A DNA stretch of 64,000 nt from Olavius sp. associated proteobacterium Delta 1 (GCA_902749685.1 CACVKW010001488.1:21677-85676); one strand, 5' to 3'; shown: positions 8,961 through 18,386, numbered from the stretch's first letter. The notes: generated by a model not told the origin, from the sequence alone. Numbers and translations: made by a program.

Positions 8961-10019
8961 CTAAGTAAAAGCCGTGTCACCATCACAATAGTTAAGCTCT
9001 ATTTTTTTTGCCAGCCTTGCCAAGGGGCTGTCTGGGCTCCGGGGGTAGAACAGATACAGGCGCTTCTTTTTTTTTGCCCGCGACATCAATCCGGTTTGGT
9101 CTCCCCAAAAGTTTTTCAGACCAGCGGGAAATTCCAGTCGATCGGCTCGATATTCTTCGGCATATTTGATTGCAAAATAACCGGCAATAAAGTGGTCTTT
9201 AGAATCGTGAAAATAATAATCCAGAATCTTTATTGTTGTCCGGTGTTTACTGCGGGAGATGGATAAGAGCAGATAGCCTTTGCGGGTGATCCCATCCGGC
9301 GCAAATATCTCCAGGGGCACAAATTCAAACAGGTCGCGAACCCGTGAGAAATAATAATGTTTAGCGTCCTGGCGGGCGTCGGGTCTGGAAACAACCCACG
9401 GGTTGCGGATCATCCAATTAATCGTTTTGATGTCACGCTGAAATGAGATGATTGAATCCTGTTGGTCAGCGGTCGTTGCCAATTTTTCGGTCAGCTGATT
9501 GACTGATTTCGATCTAAATTCCTTTTCCCGGGGTATTAGATTTTGAAGTGCGGTTGTCAACGCATCAGCGTTTTCCGGGTGCAGCCGATAGTAGGGTAAT
9601 TCTGCGAGCTGTTGGAAACCCGTGCCGCGATAGACCCCGGCCGCTGCCTCGGTAATTCCGGTCGTAACCAGGTCAGCCTTTGTTTTTTGAATTTCAGCGA
9701 CCAATCGTTTGCCATAGCCTTTGCCCCTGAACGCGGGCGCCAGATAAAACGTCACCAGCCAGTAAATTTTTGAAACGGTGTCTTTGTTTTTTATCAACCC
9801 CGGCAGCAGACCATGATAACCGCCGCAACGATTTCCGCAGAGTGCCACCAGCAAGGCAATGTCGTCCGGTTGCCCCTGCGGGTTTTTTGATTGTGATTTA
9901 GCCCTGAGAAGTGAGATCGGGGCAACATCTGCAAAAATTGGATCGCTTAAGGAGCGGCGCGCAAATTCTCCAAGATCTTTTAATTTAATTTTTCTTATTT
10001 CGCTCTGATCGATATTCAA
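8961..10019 (-). CDS. GNAT N-acetyltransferase with C-terminal extension
   Basis: 352 residues. The first about 150 residues are a GNAT domain: LVTFYLAPAFRGKGYGKRLV is motif A with the Q/RxxGxG/A acetyl-CoA loop, followed by VYRGTGFQQLAELPYYRL. The remaining 200 residues (FWGDQTGLMSRAKKKKRL near the end) resemble the C-terminal part of GNAT proteins that modify sugars in envelope loci, but I cannot name the acceptor. GAGG lies six bases before the ATG. It is read opposite to its neighbours and faces a broken paralogue at 8515. It may N-acylate an amino sugar whose N-acetyl group the neighbouring deacetylases remove; that link is inference. Confidence 0.75.
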   Translation of the reverse strand: MNIDQSEIRKIKLKDLGEFARRSLSDPIFADVAPISLLRAKSQSKNPQGQPDDIALLVALCGNRCGGYHGLLPGLIKNKDTVSKIYWLVTFYLAPAFRGKGYGKRLVAEIQKTKADLVTTGITEAAAGVYRGTGFQQLAELPYYRLHPENADALTTALQNLIPREKEFRSKSVNQLTEKLATTADQQDSIISFQRDIKTINWMIRNPWVVSRPDARQDAKHYYFSRVRDLFEFVPLEIFAPDGITRKGYLLLSISRSKHRTTIKILDYYFHDSKDHFIAGYFAIKYAEEYRADRLEFPAGLKNFWGDQTGLMSRAKKKKRLYLFYPRSPDSPLARLAKKIELNYCDGDTAFT

Positions 10020-10149
10020 TGTTCTGCCTCAAGTTTAATATAAGATTCAGGTAATAAATCGCCTGTCTGATTGCGGATGACACATCCGAATAGAAAAATC
10101 AACAAATGGTTGACAATAAAGCCGAAGACATTTAGATGAACCTAATAAA

Positions 10150-11310
10150 ATGAAGATAATCCAATACTGCCAGCATGTCCTGGGCATCGGGCATTTATTT
10201 CGCAGCCTCGAAATATGCCGGGCGCTCTCCGAGCACGATGTAATTCTGGTCACCGGCGGTCCGCAGGTCGATACCGGTTTGCCGGAGCATGTTCGGGAAG
10301 TCCGCCTTCCCGATTTGCAGATGAATCCGGAATTCAAGGGGCTTTTCAGTTCGCAAGAAAATAGCACCCTGGAGCAAGTTAAAGCGGATCGGCAAAACCG
10401 CCTGTTGGCACTTTTTGAGAGAGAAAAGCCGGATATTTTTTTGGTCGAACTCTATCCGTTCGGCCGCAAGGCCTTTCGTTTTGAACTCGATCCGGTGCTG
10501 CATGCACTGGCCGATCAAAGACTGCCTGCTTGTGGAGTTGTTTGCAGTGTGCGGGATATTCTCGTCGAAAAGGAAGATCAGTTCAAGCACGAATCGCGGG
10601 TGGTCAAAACCCTCAACGGATATTTTGATGCGGTGCTGGTCCATGCTGATCCCAACCTGGCGCAACTTAACGAAACGTTTGATCAGTTCGATGAAATTGA
10701 AATTCCCGTGATCTACACCGGCTACATCGCCTCCAAACCGGAACCGGATGCCGCCCAAAACATTCGCCGGCAATTACAAATCGGGCCAGAGGAACTGTTG
10801 ATCATTGTCAGCGCTGGCGGAGGAAATGTCGGCGCACCGCTTTTAGAAGCCGTGGTTCAGGCCTTTAACCGGCTGGCAGTCAGCAAAAAATGCCATCTGA
10901 AGGTTTTCAGCGGGCCTTTTTTGGCAAGCGGCGATTTAAGCGGCCTAAAGAAAATGGCCGGCCATAATGTGCAGATAGAGCAGTTTACTTCGGAGTTTCT
11001 GTCCTATCTGGCAGCTGCCGATCTTTCGGTCAGTATGGGAGGCTACAATACGACCATGAACATTCTGGCAACCGGGGTGCCGGCCCTGGTGTGGCCGTTT
11101 CCCCAGAACCGTGAGCAGCGGCTGCGGGCAGGGCGCCTGGCCAAAGCGGGAGTCTTGAAGGTGATTGAAGGCGAGGATCTTCACCCGGATCGCCTGGCCG
11201 GCCTGATGGGTCAGATGCTGGCATCACGCAGTTGCCTGACCGGCAAGTATGATCTGGATGGCGCTGTTAATACGGCGAAGTGGATTGGAGCCATAGCAAA
11301 TGCAGTATGA
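10150..11310 (+). CDS. MurG-like glycosyltransferase (COG4671 type), first tandem copy
   Basis: 386 residues. YCQHVLGIGHLFRSLEICRAL is the N-terminal GxGHxxR block, VSAGGGNVGAP begins the donor domain and SMGGYNTTMNILATGVPALV is the C-terminal acceptor/donor block of this GT28-related family. VELYPFGRKAFRFEL is shared almost word for word with the protein encoded at 12079, so the two are recent paralogues; the protein at 2889 is more distant. It forms a three-gene unit with overlapping ends (11300 and 12079 starts lie inside the preceding genes). Predicted cytoplasmic glycosyltransferase; sugar and acceptor unknown. Confidence 0.85.
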   Translation: MKIIQYCQHVLGIGHLFRSLEICRALSEHDVILVTGGPQVDTGLPEHVREVRLPDLQMNPEFKGLFSSQENSTLEQVKADRQNRLLALFEREKPDIFLVELYPFGRKAFRFELDPVLHALADQRLPACGVVCSVRDILVEKEDQFKHESRVVKTLNGYFDAVLVHADPNLAQLNETFDQFDEIEIPVIYTGYIASKPEPDAAQNIRRQLQIGPEELLIIVSAGGGNVGAPLLEAVVQAFNRLAVSKKCHLKVFSGPFLASGDLSGLKKMAGHNVQIEQFTSEFLSYLAAADLSVSMGGYNTTMNILATGVPALVWPFPQNREQRLRAGRLAKAGVLKVIEGEDLHPDRLAGLMGQMLASRSCLTGKYDLDGAVNTAKWIGAIANAV

Positions 11311-12082
11311 CGTTTCGAAAATTTGGCATCGTCTTCCTTCGGATATCATTTCCAAAATCGAACACTGTGTGGCGGCCGGCTGCGAGCAAAAATCGCACAG
11401 GGGGGACGCATATGTTTTTTTTCGGGCCGATGATATTGCCGTTCCCGGGAAAAACTTTACGCACCTTTTGGAAATATTTTCCCAATATCGGGTGCCGCTC
11501 TGTCTGGCTGTCGTACCCGCCTGGTTAACGCAACCGCGCTGGCTGGCGCTTAAAAGGGCCGGGCAAAATGCTGCTTCCCGCTGGTGCTGGCATCAGCACG
11601 GCTGGCGGCACATAAACCATGAGATCACAGGTAAAAAACAGGAATTCGGTGCCGGGCGCACCCGGGCTGATTTTGAGCATGATATTGATTGCGGCCGGCA
11701 GCGCCTGGAGAGCCTGCTGGGCCAAAGCTTTTATCCGGTGTTCACACCGCCCTGGAATCGTTGCGATCAAAAGGCTCTGGAGGTGCTTAAACATTTGGGT
11801 TACGCTGCCGTCTCGCGCAGCCGGGGCAGCCGTCGGCCGTCTTCAAAAAGTTTACCGAATTTTGATGTTAATGTTGACCTGCACACCCGCAAGGAGAAGA
11901 CGCCGGCAGCCGGCTGGAATAATTTATTTGATGAACTGCAACAGGCCATTGCATCAGGGCGGTGCGGCATCATGATTCACCATCAGCGCATGAATGAAGC
12001 GGCCTTTGATTTTCTCGCAATACTTCTAATGACGCTGGCTCGGTCCAAAAAGCTGAGATTGGTTCATTTTAAAGATCTATGA
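11300..12082 (+). CDS. Polysaccharide deacetylase-like protein
   Basis: 260 residues. FRADDIAVPGKNF, WHQHGWRHINHE and FTPPWNRCD are the Asp-containing, His-containing and Pro-Trp motifs of the NodB-like fold seen in uncharacterised deacetylase relatives; the canonical TFDDG is altered to FRADD, which still keeps two aspartates. A final IMIHHQRMN supplies the last catalytic histidine region. It overlaps the upstream glycosyltransferase by 11 bases and the downstream one by four (ATGA), so it lies between two paralogous transferases as part of one operon. Likely modifies the amino-sugar product these transferases handle. Activity is inferred. Confidence 0.8.
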   Translation: MQYDVSKIWHRLPSDIISKIEHCVAAGCEQKSHRGDAYVFFRADDIAVPGKNFTHLLEIFSQYRVPLCLAVVPAWLTQPRWLALKRAGQNAASRWCWHQHGWRHINHEITGKKQEFGAGRTRADFEHDIDCGRQRLESLLGQSFYPVFTPPWNRCDQKALEVLKHLGYAAVSRSRGSRRPSSKSLPNFDVNVDLHTRKEKTPAAGWNNLFDELQQAIASGRCGIMIHHQRMNEAAFDFLAILLMTLARSKKLRLVHFKDL

Positions 12083-13257
12083 ACATCATAATTTATTGTC
12101 AATACGTCTGGGGGATGGGGCATCTGGTTCGCAGCCTGGAATTTGCCCGTGCGCTGTCGGACCATAAGGTGGCGCTGGTTGCCGGCGGACAGGACCTGGA
12201 GCTGGATTTGCCGGGTCACGTTAATCTCGTCCGTCTGCCCGCTTTGTATATGGATGAGATGTTTACCACCCTGCTACCCGGTGACTCCCGTAAGACCGTC
12301 GCTCAGATAAAGCAGCAGCGCCAAGAGATGCTTTATGCGCTGTTCGAACAAAAACAACCGGATGTATTTATCATCGAGCTTTATCCTTTTGGACGGTCCA
12401 TATTCGGTTTTGAACTCGAGCCTTTGCTGGCGGATGTCCGGAGCGGTAAATTCGGAGCAGTTAAAACCGTATGCAGCCTGCGGGATATTTTGGTGGAAAA
12501 AAAAGATCCGGCAGCATACGAAGAAAGGGTTTTACAAAAATTAAACCGCGACTTCGATGCCCTGCTGATTCACGCCGATGAGAATTTGTTGAGATTGAAT
12601 GAAACTTTTTCGAGAGTCGACGATATAGACATTCCGGTGGCGTATACGGGCTTTATCACCCAGCAGGCCGATCCCGCCAGCGGTGGAAGATTGCGGCGGG
12701 ATTTAAACATTTCTTCCGAGCAAAAGCTGATTGTGGCCAGTGCCGGGGGGGGGCGTTCCGGGTACAAACTTTTAACCTTCGTACTGGATGCTTGTGAAAA
12801 GCTTCGTGATAGTCTGAATTATAGACTTGAGATTTTTAGCGGGCCCTTCATGGAGAATAAAGAATTTGATAAATTAGCCGCTCGCTCTGCGCCCGGCACC
12901 CGGATTCAGCGCTATACGCGGCGCTTTCTGGATTATCTGTATGCGGCCGACCTTTCGATCAGCCTGGCCGGATACAATACCTGCATGAATTTGCTCGTTA
13001 CCCGGGTTCCCGCCCTGGTTTATCCTTACGCACGCCAGCGGGAGCAACCCATGCGGGTCGATAAAATCAAAAATTTGCTGCCAATGAAGATATTGAATGA
13101 AGACGATGTCCGCCCCGACCGGTTGAGTGATTACATTACCCAAATGCTGGATCAAAAAAGAAGTTTAAAAACGTTGCCAATCGACATGAACGGCGCGGCC
13201 AATGCTGCCAGGATCCTGGGTCGCTGGGTAAATAAATCCTTGGACCTCACCCAATGA
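12079..13257 (+). CDS. MurG-like glycosyltransferase (COG4671 type), second tandem copy
   Basis: 392 residues, paralogue of the protein at 10150. It has YCQYVWGMGHLVRSLEFARAL at the N-terminus, VELYP-like IIELYPFGRSIFGFEL, and a donor block ASAGGGRSGYK; the C-terminal block reads SLAGYNTCMNLLVTRVPALV, where the first copy has SMGGYNT. The start ATG overlaps the deacetylase stop. Together the unit encodes transferase, deacetylase, transferase, which suggests successive additions of the same kind of sugar with a modification in between. A strong terminator follows. Confidence 0.85.
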   Translation: MNIIIYCQYVWGMGHLVRSLEFARALSDHKVALVAGGQDLELDLPGHVNLVRLPALYMDEMFTTLLPGDSRKTVAQIKQQRQEMLYALFEQKQPDVFIIELYPFGRSIFGFELEPLLADVRSGKFGAVKTVCSLRDILVEKKDPAAYEERVLQKLNRDFDALLIHADENLLRLNETFSRVDDIDIPVAYTGFITQQADPASGGRLRRDLNISSEQKLIVASAGGGRSGYKLLTFVLDACEKLRDSLNYRLEIFSGPFMENKEFDKLAARSAPGTRIQRYTRRFLDYLYAADLSISLAGYNTCMNLLVTRVPALVYPYARQREQPMRVDKIKNLLPMKILNEDDVRPDRLSDYITQMLDQKRSLKTLPIDMNGAANAARILGRWVNKSLDLTQ

Positions 13258-13337
13258 GTTAACTTGTCGCTCTTGTCAACCCCCAATATTTTTGATATTG
13301 AAGTCCGCCGTCGGATCATTATTTATTCTGACATTGA

Positions 13338-13366
13338 AAACCCGGCCATTGGGGCCGGGTTTCTTT
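13338..13366 (+). terminator. Rho-independent terminator
   Basis: A 10-base perfect stem, aaacccggcc (13338-13347) with ggccgggttt (13353-13362), a five-base loop and a T-rich run (tttcttt) directly after. It ends the glycosyltransferase-deacetylase-glycosyltransferase operon about 80 bases downstream of its last stop. AAGG at 13378 then serves the next gene. Confidence 0.9.
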
Positions 13367-13391
13367 ACTGATAAAATAAGGTCGATTGATT

Positions 13392-15527
13392 ATGACTGAA
13401 AGCCGTCCGATGACGAGTTCCCCCTCTCAGACACCCGCTCATCGTACCGTGAGGTGGGGAAGAATTCTCCCGTCGATTATTCTGGTTTTTGTTACTGTGG
13501 CTGTCTTCTGGCCGGTGATCGGCCACCAGTTTCTGGCCTGGGACGACAGTGTTGATGTATATAAAAACCCTTACCTCCAGGTACCGTCACTTAGCAATCT
13601 GCTGCATTTCTGGCGCCACCCTTATGAACGTCTCTTTACGCCTCTCACCTATACGATCTACGCCTTGTTGGCATGGGCGCCCAAGCTGTTAAAAACGAAT
13701 CCCGGCGCCGCAGTGGTCCCCGATCCAGGGCTTTTCCACGGCTTTAATCTCTTGCTTCACTTGCTGAGTGTCCTGATTCTATGGCGTATTTTGTTGCTGC
13801 TTTTAAATCGCTCAAAACAGCCAGAGATTGGAGTAATAGTTAGCCCGGACGCATTGCCGCTTTCCTGGGCGGCCTGCGGCGGCGCCCTGCTGTTTGCCAT
13901 CCACCCCATTCAAGTTGAACCGGTTTCTTGGGTCGCCGGCATGAAGGATCTTTTGTTCGGCTTATTTTCGCTGGCGGCGGTCTGGCATTACCTGCTGTAT
14001 GTCGACGAAAAAACGCTGCCGGGCCGGCGGTCGCATCCCGGGCTGCATTACGGGTTGGCCACCGGGGCATATCTGCTGGCACTTTTCGCAAAACCGACCG
14101 CCGTGGTGGTGCCGGTAATGGTGGGGATTCTGGCCGGCTGGGCCTGGCGGCATACGTGGCGGGAGCAACTATCCGGTCTTTGGGTGTGGTTCATAATTGC
14201 CGTGGCATGGGGTTTTCTGACCCGCTGGGTGCAGACCGGTGCTATTCTCGCTTTTGAACCGCCGCTGTGGGCACGACCTTTAATTGCGGGTGATGCCGTT
14301 GCGTTTTATCTTTCTAAGCTGATAGTGCCGTTGCGGTTTGGTCCGGACTACGGACGCACTCCGCAGTATGTTCTGGGGCACGGATGGCTGTTTATAACCG
14401 GCTTGGTGCCGTATTTTCTTGCCATATGGCTATGGTTAAAACGGAAACGACTGCCTTGGCTTGGAGCGGCGGCAGGAATTTTTGTCGTCGTTCTGCTGCC
14501 GGTTTCAGGGTTGATTCCGTTTGAATTTCAGCGCCATTCAACGGTTGCCGACCGCTATGTCTACCTGGCTATGACCGGGCCGGCGTTTGTATCGGCATGG
14601 GTATTGACATGGCCTAAAAAGAAATTTGCAGCCATCGGCGGCATAATTGTCCTAGGATTTTTTCTACTGAGCAGTTCCCGGCAGGTTCCGTATTGGCGCG
14701 ACACGCAAACTTTTTTTGAGCACGCCCTAAAAGTAAATCCCAATAGTTTTTTGGCCCTCAACAATCTTGGATTTGCTCTGGCCTACCAGGGGCAGGATGT
14801 TGATGCCATCCGTCTCTTTAACGAGGCCCTGCGCATCGAACCCGAGTCGGCCGTAACGCATTCGAATCTCGCCAATGCGCTGGTGCGTCAAGGAAAGCTG
14901 GAGGAGGGGATTCAACATTATTCCGAAGCCCTTCGACTCGTGCCCAATTTTGCGCGCGCCCACACCAATCTGGGACTCGCTCTGGCCGAACTCGGACGGC
15001 ATCTCGAGGCGATAGAACACCATCGAGAAGCGTTGCGCGTAGAACCCAAATTTGCAGAGGCACACAATAATTTAGGTTTTGAATTGGCGCAGCGAGGTCA
15101 ATTCGAGGAGGCCATGCAGCATTATACCGCAGCCCTGCGGCTGAACCCCGGCTATGTCGACGCGCATACCAACGCCGGAATTGCACTGGCATCTCAGAAA
15201 CGCTTTGACGAAGCACAGCATCACTTTTCCGAAGCGCTGCGCCTAGCGCCTACGGCCAAGGCTCACGCCAACTTGGCCGGCTTATTATTACAACAAATGA
15301 AATTCACCGAAGCCGAGTTGCATTATACCGAAGCAATCCGGTTAAATCCGCGCTATCAGAATGCCCATTTACGGTTGAGCACGCTTCTGGCAGCACAAGG
15401 GGAGTTCGCCCGGGCCAGGCATCATGTGTCGGAGGTACTGCGCCTGGATCCTGATCATAAGGCGGCGCGCCGGGTCCTTGAGCGTATCGAATACCTGGAC
15501 AGATCTTCGAAAGAAACGATAAATTGA
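13392..15527 (+). CDS. TMTC-like membrane protein with C-terminal TPR repeats
   Basis: About 711 residues in two halves. Residues 1-430 have roughly ten membrane segments; early in it, FLAWDDSVDVYKNPYL is the acidic motif of TMTC/GT-C-type proteins, and HPIQVEPVSWVAGMKDLLFGLF is the second family signature. From about residue 445 follow at least seven tetratricopeptide repeats (LNNLGFALAYQGQ, HSNLANALVRQGK, HTNLGLALAELGR and so on), ending in an alpha solvation helix. Eukaryotic TMTC proteins are O-mannosyltransferases; bacterial ones may glycosylate exported proteins or glycans. ATG 13392 has AAGG ten bases upstream and is preferred to TTG 13386. It is alone between a terminator and a 275-base spacer. 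Confidence 0.82.
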   Translation: MTESRPMTSSPSQTPAHRTVRWGRILPSIILVFVTVAVFWPVIGHQFLAWDDSVDVYKNPYLQVPSLSNLLHFWRHPYERLFTPLTYTIYALLAWAPKLLKTNPGAAVVPDPGLFHGFNLLLHLLSVLILWRILLLLLNRSKQPEIGVIVSPDALPLSWAACGGALLFAIHPIQVEPVSWVAGMKDLLFGLFSLAAVWHYLLYVDEKTLPGRRSHPGLHYGLATGAYLLALFAKPTAVVVPVMVGILAGWAWRHTWREQLSGLWVWFIIAVAWGFLTRWVQTGAILAFEPPLWARPLIAGDAVAFYLSKLIVPLRFGPDYGRTPQYVLGHGWLFITGLVPYFLAIWLWLKRKRLPWLGAAAGIFVVVLLPVSGLIPFEFQRHSTVADRYVYLAMTGPAFVSAWVLTWPKKKFAAIGGIIVLGFFLLSSSRQVPYWRDTQTFFEHALKVNPNSFLALNNLGFALAYQGQDVDAIRLFNEALRIEPESAVTHSNLANALVRQGKLEEGIQHYSEALRLVPNFARAHTNLGLALAELGRHLEAIEHHREALRVEPKFAEAHNNLGFELAQRGQFEEAMQHYTAALRLNPGYVDAHTNAGIALASQKRFDEAQHHFSEALRLAPTAKAHANLAGLLLQQMKFTEAELHYTEAIRLNPRYQNAHLRLSTLLAAQGEFARARHHVSEVLRLDPDHKAARRVLERIEYLDRSSKETIN

Positions 15528-15802
15528 GTATACTGGAGATTTTCTGTCCACGCTTTCTATTCAAACAGTAATATCCTTCTTGATTTCAGTCTGTTTTAAA
15601 ATGGGCCGGTGACCGTGATTATCAGTAATCCGGGGTATTCCGACGTCTTCCTGTTTGACTCAGCTATTGCTTTATTTCTATATTGCTGTGGGATTGCCCT
15701 GATCCGCCTCTTTTTTTTACACTCGTATAAATTTTAAAATATTAAGCGTTCCATATTCCTTTTGAGAGAGACCTGCGTTGTTGCTATCGATGGAGGGGGC
15801 TC

Positions 15803-17332
15803 ATGAATGAGATTTCTTCGATAACCAGTAAACCGATGCGCAAGGATTCCAGTTGCATTAATATTTTAACCTGCGAACACTATATAAATTGCGTTTTATC
15901 GGAGGTGCCGTCTAGAGCGCTTTTTAACGATATTACCGGAAATAAAAATTTTCTGTTCACCGATGAGGAGACCGGCCAGCTCATCCCGGTTACCAAAGAA
16001 TACTTGCTCGACGCCAGCAATTGGATTTCAAATGAACTGCTCAGCAGGGTATACCGGAATATCATTGCCATAACCAACGACCCGGCTGCCGTTTACAAAG
16101 CCGGCCGCAATATATTCAAAACTGCTGTTGGATCCCAGGTTTATTTGATGCGCGTGGCCGGCGTTCAAACCATCATCAACCGACTCCCCCAAGAGAATGC
16201 CAAGTTCAATCGAAACCGTTCCATTAAAATTGTGGAAAACAAAAACGGTTTGGCTGTGGTCAAAATTTACTGGGATGAAGCACCCGGCATCAACAAGCAT
16301 TTTTGTGACATGAACAAAGGCGTTTATGAAGGTTTGGGGAAACTGACAGGCAATCCGGCCACAGTTGAAGAGAAAAGTTGTCAATTTGAAGGCGGTGATT
16401 TTTGTGAATGCCACATCAAGTGGCGGGCCAAGCCCTTTTACTCCCGCTTCATTGATCTGATTCGCTTCCGCATCTCCCGGGAAATTATCGAAGAACTCGA
16501 GCGCCGGATAGAAGAAGTCAACACCAACTGCCTGAGACAGGAAAGGACAATCGAACTAAGGACCCAAGATTTACAGAAACAAAAAAAAATCGTGGATAAG
16601 GCCCACAAATTTCTAACAAGATACGTACCGTCCCAGCTGGCAAGGAAAATACTGGCCGGGGAGGTCGAGCCGGTTCAGGATCACAGACGCCAAAAGTTGA
16701 CCATGCTTTTTTCCGACATTAAAGATTTTACCCGTACGACGGATGCCATGGAGCCCGAAGATATGGGTCGCCTTTTAAACGAGTATTTCTCCTGCATGAA
16801 TGACATTATTCAAGCTCACGAAGGCACCCTTGCCAACATTACCGGTGATGCGCTGTTTATTTTTTTCGGTGCGCCCGACCGGACCAATAACAGGGATCAC
16901 GCCCTGCGCTGTGTGCGCATGGCTATTGAGATGCAGCAAAAAATGGGCGAACTTCAGCAGAAATGGTTTAATGAGGGGATTGAACATCCACTACAGATAC
17001 GATGCGGCATCAATACCGGCATGGCAACGGTCGGCAGCTTTGGTTCCCGGCAAAGAAGTGAATACAGTGCCATGGGCATGCAGGTCAACCTGGCCTCCCG
17101 ACTGGAAACAGCCTGCAAGCCGGGCGGGATCCTGATCAGCCATTCAACCTGGGCCCTGGTAAACGACCGGATTGAGACATTGCCCCATGCGACAATTGAG
17201 GTGAAAGGATTTTCACAACCGATCAGGGCCTATGAAGTTAAGCTGGCAGATGGGAATGGCCGGGATTCAGCTGCCTTGACCGAAACCCTGAACCGGACAA
17301 GCCGGAAATTCATATTGAATATTGAAAATTGA
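15803..17332 (+). CDS. Class III adenylate/guanylate cyclase with N-terminal sensor domain
   Basis: 509 residues. The N-terminal 215 residues form a sensor resembling the XylR_N/V4R type: it starts with paired cysteines (CEHYINC) and ends with a cysteine cluster in EKSCQFEGGDFCECHIKW. A coiled coil (about 225-270) links it to the cyclase domain, which opens with LTMLFSDIKDFTRTTDAM (metal Asp) and has GTLANITGDALFIFFGAPD (second metal Asp) and GINTGMATVGSFGSRQRSEY (transition-state and base-binding loop). It makes cAMP or cGMP in the cytoplasm, with ligand control inferred. A strong GGAGGGGG precedes ATG 15803. The last residues (ILNIEN) come from a 7-base repeat into which the gene has run. 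A cNMP-binding protein at 34878 could be one target. Confidence 0.88.
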   Translation: MNEISSITSKPMRKDSSCINILTCEHYINCVLSEVPSRALFNDITGNKNFLFTDEETGQLIPVTKEYLLDASNWISNELLSRVYRNIIAITNDPAAVYKAGRNIFKTAVGSQVYLMRVAGVQTIINRLPQENAKFNRNRSIKIVENKNGLAVVKIYWDEAPGINKHFCDMNKGVYEGLGKLTGNPATVEEKSCQFEGGDFCECHIKWRAKPFYSRFIDLIRFRISREIIEELERRIEEVNTNCLRQERTIELRTQDLQKQKKIVDKAHKFLTRYVPSQLARKILAGEVEPVQDHRRQKLTMLFSDIKDFTRTTDAMEPEDMGRLLNEYFSCMNDIIQAHEGTLANITGDALFIFFGAPDRTNNRDHALRCVRMAIEMQQKMGELQQKWFNEGIEHPLQIRCGINTGMATVGSFGSRQRSEYSAMGMQVNLASRLETACKPGGILISHSTWALVNDRIETLPHATIEVKGFSQPIRAYEVKLADGNGRDSAALTETLNRTSRKFILNIEN

Positions 17333-17485
17333 ATATTTGAGTCCTGCCCTGGCAGGGATTCGCTCTGTCATTTTTATGATCGCTTTTTTTATAAATCGAT
17401 CCGCCGGCTTCCGGCTCGTAGAACCGACAACTCGGAGAGAGGCGGACCTTAAATAGTCAATATTCAATCGACAATATTCAATTCC
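17313..17485. repeat. Inverted pair of heptad repeats between convergent genes
   Basis: Left arm 17313-17340 has units ttgaata/ttgaaaa; right arm 17455-17485 has the reverse complement (attcaat, attcaat). The cyclase stop codon lies in the left arm and the radical SAM stop codon in the right arm, so both genes end within repeat sequence. The 115 bases between arms show no gene. Confidence 0.7.
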
Positions 17486-18386
17486 CTTTAACCTGCTTGC
17501 GGCAGCAGCCGCAAATCATCCCTTTGACGTCACCAGCTGCGAATCTGCGTCTGTAATCGGAATAGCGCTCACCATGCCAGATGTCCGCCAGACTTTCTCG
17601 GGTTAAATCCCCCATCACGCTGCGCTGCTCCCAGTCGGCACAGCATTGCAGCATTTGTCCGTCATATAAAATGTAAATTTGTTCCATCAGACGCCGGCAC
17701 CAGGAAAAGGTTTTCAGTTGCCGGGCGCCGATGGCCGAGTCCCGGATGCTTTGCTGGTCGGCTCGATTTTCAACCGGCTCTATATACAGCTTAATATCCC
17801 GCTCCCGCCAGTATCGCTTTATCTCGGGGATTTCATTATGCGTCTGAATCGAATCGACCATCACGATTTCAAGACGCGGCAATTTGTAGCCACCCTGTTG
17901 TTTCAGCGACAACAAGCGGTCGATGTTGCTGAGGGTCTTCGACAGTTCCAGTCCCATGATATCATTGTAGGTTTTTGGATTTAAACTTTGAACTGATATT
18001 TTAAGTTTATTCAGGCCGGAATCGAGCAGACCCCGTGCCATACGTTCTGTCAGTAGTCCGCCGTGGCTGGTAACTTTTACATATTGAGGCTTTGTAATCC
18101 GGGCGCTGACATACGCAACTCGTTTGGGAAGTTCGCGGTCCAGCATGGGTTCGTTCATCAGATATACCGAATATCGACGAATTCCAAGCGCTATACTCTG
18201 ATCCACAATTGAGCGATATAGATCCCAATCCATGCGGCGCCCCCGGGGGATATTGCGCCTCGTTTTGTTGTTGGGGCAAAAAATGCAACCGGCATTGCAG
18301 CCCGTGATGGTCTGGATCTGAACATGATCGGGAACCGCAACAACCGCCTTGGAGCCCCCTGTCTGTTGGATGTCGTTTATTTGCAT
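17478..18386 (-). CDS. Radical SAM/SPASM domain protein
   Basis: About 302 residues. TGCNAGCIFCPNNKTRR has the CxxxCxxC cluster that binds the [4Fe-4S] cluster used with S-adenosylmethionine; VYLMNEPMLD replaces the usual GGEP loop. A C-terminal SPASM-like set of cysteines (LQCCADWEQRS and ICGCCRK) would hold auxiliary clusters. Related proteins modify peptides or small metabolites. The cytoplasmic substrate is unknown and there is no precursor peptide beside it. I chose ATG 18386; a TTG at 18434 starts inside a repeat arm and an AAGGAG at about 18415 is too far from the ATG, so the start is uncertain. It could serve the PqqD-like protein 15 kb away, but nothing here proves that. Confidence 0.82.
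   Translation of the reverse strand: MQINDIQQTGGSKAVVAVPDHVQIQTITGCNAGCIFCPNNKTRRNIPRGRRMDWDLYRSIVDQSIALGIRRYSVYLMNEPMLDRELPKRVAYVSARITKPQYVKVTSHGGLLTERMARGLLDSGLNKLKISVQSLNPKTYNDIMGLELSKTLSNIDRLLSLKQQGGYKLPRLEIVMVDSIQTHNEIPEIKRYWRERDIKLYIEPVENRADQQSIRDSAIGARQLKTFSWCRRLMEQIYILYDGQMLQCCADWEQRSVMGDLTRESLADIWHGERYSDYRRRFAAGDVKGMICGCCRKQVKGN

Noticed and set aside
17478..18386. Radical SAM partner of the PqqD-like protein in one RiPP operon
   Set aside because: 15 kb apart, opposite strand, no precursor peptide seen; kept only as a possibility.
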